Shown here: piece after piece, positions 61,272-64,000 of the stretch | Layout of the letters: each line of letters opens with the position of its first letter | Numbering within the stretch: the stretch's first letter is position 1 | Assembly: GCA_041391385.1 (NCBI GenBank) | Contig: JAWKOD010000004.1 | Location: 336,681 to 400,680, forward strand | Length of the DNA stretch: 64,000 bases | Direction of reading: 5' to 3' | Origin: CANIGN01 sp041391385 | GTDB taxonomy: Bacteria > Bdellovibrionota > UBA2428 | Notes under the pieces: model-generated | Seen by the model: the letters and a program-made list of their open reading frames with translations, nothing else | Database searches by the model: none | What the model was told of the DNA's origin: nothing | Program-made: the position numbers and the translations under genes

Positions 61272-61912
61272 TTAGAGAGGGAGCGGTTTAAAGCTGGCTT
61301 CCTTCTCAGAGTATTCAAGAAGTTCGCCTACCTCGAGGTCGAAATACAAGGGAATCAAGGCAAGTTGACGTTCCGCAATTGCGGTACGAACAAAGGGAAA
61401 GCTTTTAAGGTTTTCAATAGAAGCTAAAATGGCTTCTTTTTCGCAATGCTGGCAAAGCTCATCATGTGAGGCCTTTGGGTGAGCTTTTTGAACTTTATCT
61501 TTGGCATTTTTAGCAATATTAACCCATTGTTGTAAAAAACCGTCTTTGAGTACACCTTGCGATGTAACGAGCGCTCGAATTCCACCACACTGGCTGTGGC
61601 CTAAGATAATAATATTTTCAACTTTCAATCCGACAACTGCAAACTCAATAGCAGAGCTTACGCCGTGGTATCCCTTGGTGCTTTCTTCGTGGGGGGGGAC
61701 AAGGTTTGCAACGTTGCGAACCACAAATAAGTCGCCGGGTGATGCCGAGCAAAGAAGTGCGGGGTCAACTCGCGAATCACTACAGCCAATGACAAGGGTT
61801 TTGGGGGATTGGCCTTCGGAATGTAATTTCTCATAAGTTCTTTTTCTTCTTCAAAATAGCGTTCTTTAAATTTTTTAAAACCAACGGCAAGTTTTAGAAT
61901 ATCCCGACTCAT
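61272..61912 (-). pseudogene. Beta-class carbonic anhydrase gene with a one-base deletion
   Basis: Start at 61912 (MSRDILKLAVGFKKFKERYF); after KEL the frame slips near 61833-61836. One missing T would restore YEKLHSEGQSPKTLVIGCSD, SRVDPALLCSASPGDLFV and then VRNVANLVPPHEES. Restored, all zinc ligands are present (C and D in GCSDSR, H and C in GHSQCGGI) and the C-terminal ELLEYSEKE fits. A single error or single mutation separates it from a working enzyme. It hydrates carbon dioxide to bicarbonate. Confidence 0.8.
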
Positions 61913-62005
61913 ATGAGATAAATTTAGGTTCACAGCGCAGTAAAGTCGAGGAGAATGTTTGTATTTTGCTGGCAGCTTTTATCTGAGTCAAATAAGCTTC
62001 CCGTT

Positions 62006-63976
62006 ATGAAATCAGCCGTACGATATAGAGTTTCGCTCAAGGACCACGCATACAACCTCTTTTTCGTTTCTGGGTTCATTTTAGCCGTGTCTTATTTGTT
62101 ACGACTCATATTTGTCGCTTGGAGTCTTAAAGACTTTACGAGTTTTTCAAAGTTGAGCTTAGCTGCTTTGCTGGGTGGGGTTTTTGATCTCACGGTTATT
62201 GTTTATGCCTTGATTCCTTTTGTTTTGATGCCGCTTTTTTTGCCGACCTTTAAAGACGCCTTGAAAGGGCAGCGAATTTACAGACGTGTTTTTGTTGGCA
62301 TGCTGAGCTTTTTTCTTTTGATCGGAATTTTTCTTTCAGTCGGTGAGGTTGTTTTTTGGAATGAGTTTCATAGTCGCTTTAATTTTATTGCGGTGGATTA
62401 CCTTGTGTATACTCACGAGGTAATAAAAAATATTTGGGAGTCATATCACATCGTTCCGATTGTTGCTTTTATTCTTGCAGTTTGCATAGGGGTTTCTTGG
62501 TATTTTTCTCGCTGGATGCGAACAAAGCTTGTTGAGAAAAACACTGCTCGTCATCGTCTTTTCTATTCGGGAGCTTTTGTTTTGGCTTTGTCTGCAAATA
62601 TCTTTTTTTCGCCGAGCTCACTCATGGGATTGTTGAATGATTTTAAACTTCAAGAAATATCTAAGAACGGCATTTACTCACTTTTTCAGGCGTATTTTGC
62701 CAACGAATTAGATTACGAAAAATTTTACGTTAAATTTGATCGCAAGGAGATGTTTGATGAATTGAGGACGCATCTTCAGGGTGAGCCATCAAGCTTTGCT
62801 ACTGGTGAACGATCAATTCGCAGAGATATTTTACGCACAGGCGACGCCAAACATCACAATGTTATTTTAGTCTCTATGGAAAGTTTCAGTGCTACTTTTA
62901 TGAAGAGCTACGGGAATACCAGGGGTTTGACTCCAAATTTAGATTACATTGAGAGTCAGAGTCTGAACTTTAGAAATATGTATGCAACTGGCACTCGGAC
63001 AGTTCGAGGCCTCGAAGCGCTAATGTTGTCGGTGCCTCCTACTCCGGGGCAGTCTATACTGAGAAGACCTAAAAATAAAAAACTATATAGTCTTGCTGAT
63101 TACTTCGAGGATTATGGTTACGCGACGGATTTTTTATATGGTGGTTATTCGTATTTTGATAACATGGGAAACTTTTTCTCAAATAATGAAATGGAAGTTT
63201 GGGATCGCTCAAAAATTGATAAGTCTAAAGTAACTTTTTCAAATGCATGGGGAGTTTGTGATGAAAATCTCTACACACTTTCTTTGGAGCGTGCTGATGC
63301 GAATTATAAAGCTAAAAAACCATTCTTTCAGCTTGTTATGACAACTTCTAATCATAGGCCTTACACTTATCCTTCTGGGAAAATTGATATTCCTTCAGGA
63401 ACCGGTCGCGATGGTGCTGTAAAATACTCTGACTACGCTATAGGTGAATTTATGGCTCAGGCCAAAACGCGCCCATGGTTTAAAAATACCATTTTTATTT
63501 TTGTCGCCGATCACGACGCGAGTGTGTCGGGTAAGGTTGAGGTTCCTGTAAATGATTACCGTATTCCTTTTATGGTCTACGCCCCTGGCCTTATTGAACC
63601 GCGAGAAATTACACCTTTAGCGAGTCAGATAGATGTGGTTCCTACGATCTTAGGTCTTCTGAATTTCTCTTATCAATCGCATTTTTATGGATCAGATTTA
63701 CTTTCGGGCAAAAGCGAAGAGCGAGCGTTGATTTCAAATTATCAAACAGTGGGATTGTTAAAAGATTCAATTTTGACTTTATTGAGTCCCAATCAAAAGA
63801 TTCAGCAGTTTAATGTCGATAAGGACAATAACCTAAGTCCCGCAGAAAACTTTAGGCAAGACCTGCTCAAGGAAACAGTTGCTTACTATCAAACAGCTCA
63901 CGTGCTTTATACGACGGGTTCCATGGAAGATAAAGATGATGATAAGGTCTTTAACTTTTCACCTAAAGCTCGCTAG
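62006..63976 (+). CDS. LTA-synthase-like sulfatase family membrane protein
   Basis: An inner-membrane phosphoglycerol transferase-like protein. The start at 62006 (MKSAVRYRVSLKDHAY) is preferred, because the upstream in-frame Met at 61955 would put non-family sequence before the first helix. Five N-terminal membrane helices (residues ~15-230) precede a sulfatase/LTA-synthase domain: VILVSMESFSATFMKSYGN (metal Glu), the nucleophile Thr in MYATGTRTVRGLEA, TSNHRPYTYPSG, and FVADHDASVSG (metal Asp/His). In Gram-negatives such proteins transfer phosphoglycerol or phosphoethanolamine to glycans. It diverges from the carbonic anhydrase gene with 93 bp between the starts. Confidence 0.88.
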   Translation: MKSAVRYRVSLKDHAYNLFFVSGFILAVSYLLRLIFVAWSLKDFTSFSKLSLAALLGGVFDLTVIVYALIPFVLMPLFLPTFKDALKGQRIYRRVFVGMLSFFLLIGIFLSVGEVVFWNEFHSRFNFIAVDYLVYTHEVIKNIWESYHIVPIVAFILAVCIGVSWYFSRWMRTKLVEKNTARHRLFYSGAFVLALSANIFFSPSSLMGLLNDFKLQEISKNGIYSLFQAYFANELDYEKFYVKFDRKEMFDELRTHLQGEPSSFATGERSIRRDILRTGDAKHHNVILVSMESFSATFMKSYGNTRGLTPNLDYIESQSLNFRNMYATGTRTVRGLEALMLSVPPTPGQSILRRPKNKKLYSLADYFEDYGYATDFLYGGYSYFDNMGNFFSNNEMEVWDRSKIDKSKVTFSNAWGVCDENLYTLSLERADANYKAKKPFFQLVMTTSNHRPYTYPSGKIDIPSGTGRDGAVKYSDYAIGEFMAQAKTRPWFKNTIFIFVADHDASVSGKVEVPVNDYRIPFMVYAPGLIEPREITPLASQIDVVPTILGLLNFSYQSHFYGSDLLSGKSEERALISNYQTVGLLKDSILTLLSPNQKIQQFNVDKDNNLSPAENFRQDLLKETVAYYQTAHVLYTTGSMEDKDDDKVFNFSPKAR

Positions 63977-64000
63977 GGCTTTTATAGCGTCGTCGCTAAA

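Noticed and set aside
1..64000. CRISPR array, rRNA operon, insertion sequences with terminal repeats, prophage
   Set aside because: No regularly spaced repeats, rRNA-like sequence, intact transposase with ends, or phage structural genes were seen.

Overview
The window looks like a chromosomal segment of a Gram-negative bacterium of the Bdellovibrio/Oligoflexia type (phylum Bdellovibrionota). The support is a TIGR02147/DUF4423 regulator overlapping a secreted protein gene, many small signal-peptide proteins of unknown function, giant DUF11 surface proteins, moderate GC content, and envelope genes that imply LPS and lipoproteins (heptosyltransferase-type GT9, lnt). The taxonomic call is inference. 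Genes are densely packed, with many 4-base ATGA-type overlaps.

Layout. 0-2.8 kb: GT9 (cut by the window edge), cmk, lnt. 2.9-12.2 kb: accessory genes, including secreted unknowns, a Y1-transposase relative without its HUH motif, a class 3 lipase, a protein with 29-residue YEWQ repeats, a lipoprotein, a TIGR02147 regulator coupled to an HExxH protein, and a P-loop NTPase. 12.4-16.4 kb: cysteine desulfurase, mnmA, an FKBP isomerase and an EEP-family hydrolase. 16.3-17.2 kb: one gene flanked by near-identical 64-bp copies of the EEP gene's 3' end. 17.2-24.5 kb: LysR, tRNA-Leu(GAG), a monooxygenase-like protein, a copper P-type ATPase behind a CsoR-like palindrome, a CBM9-like secreted protein and a 3D-domain lipoprotein.

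24.6-46.1 kb, minus strand: a probable ~21-kb operon. In transcription order it encodes a DsbA-like thioredoxin, a giant DUF11-repeat surface protein (about 4,500 residues if restored), an OmpA-domain/beta-barrel outer-membrane protein of 1,380 residues, a lipoprotein membrane-fusion protein, and a MacB/LolC-type ABC permease with its ATPase. I read it as a surface protein with its own folding, anchoring and export machinery. The giant gene is interrupted by five single-base indels and three in-frame stops.

46.1-50 kb: five genes in a row carry single-base indels (LysR, NmrA-like, DUF4421-like and two small secreted proteins). Unrelated genes sharing the same type of lesion suggests locally poor sequence, or else a decaying island. 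50.2-64 kb: mostly clean housekeeping genes: gap-pgk-tpiA-(new 29-residue ORF)-secG-DUF924, an Rsm22-type methyltransferase, a hibernation factor, a GH13 amylase, a frameshifted beta-carbonic anhydrase and an LTA-synthase-like sulfatase.
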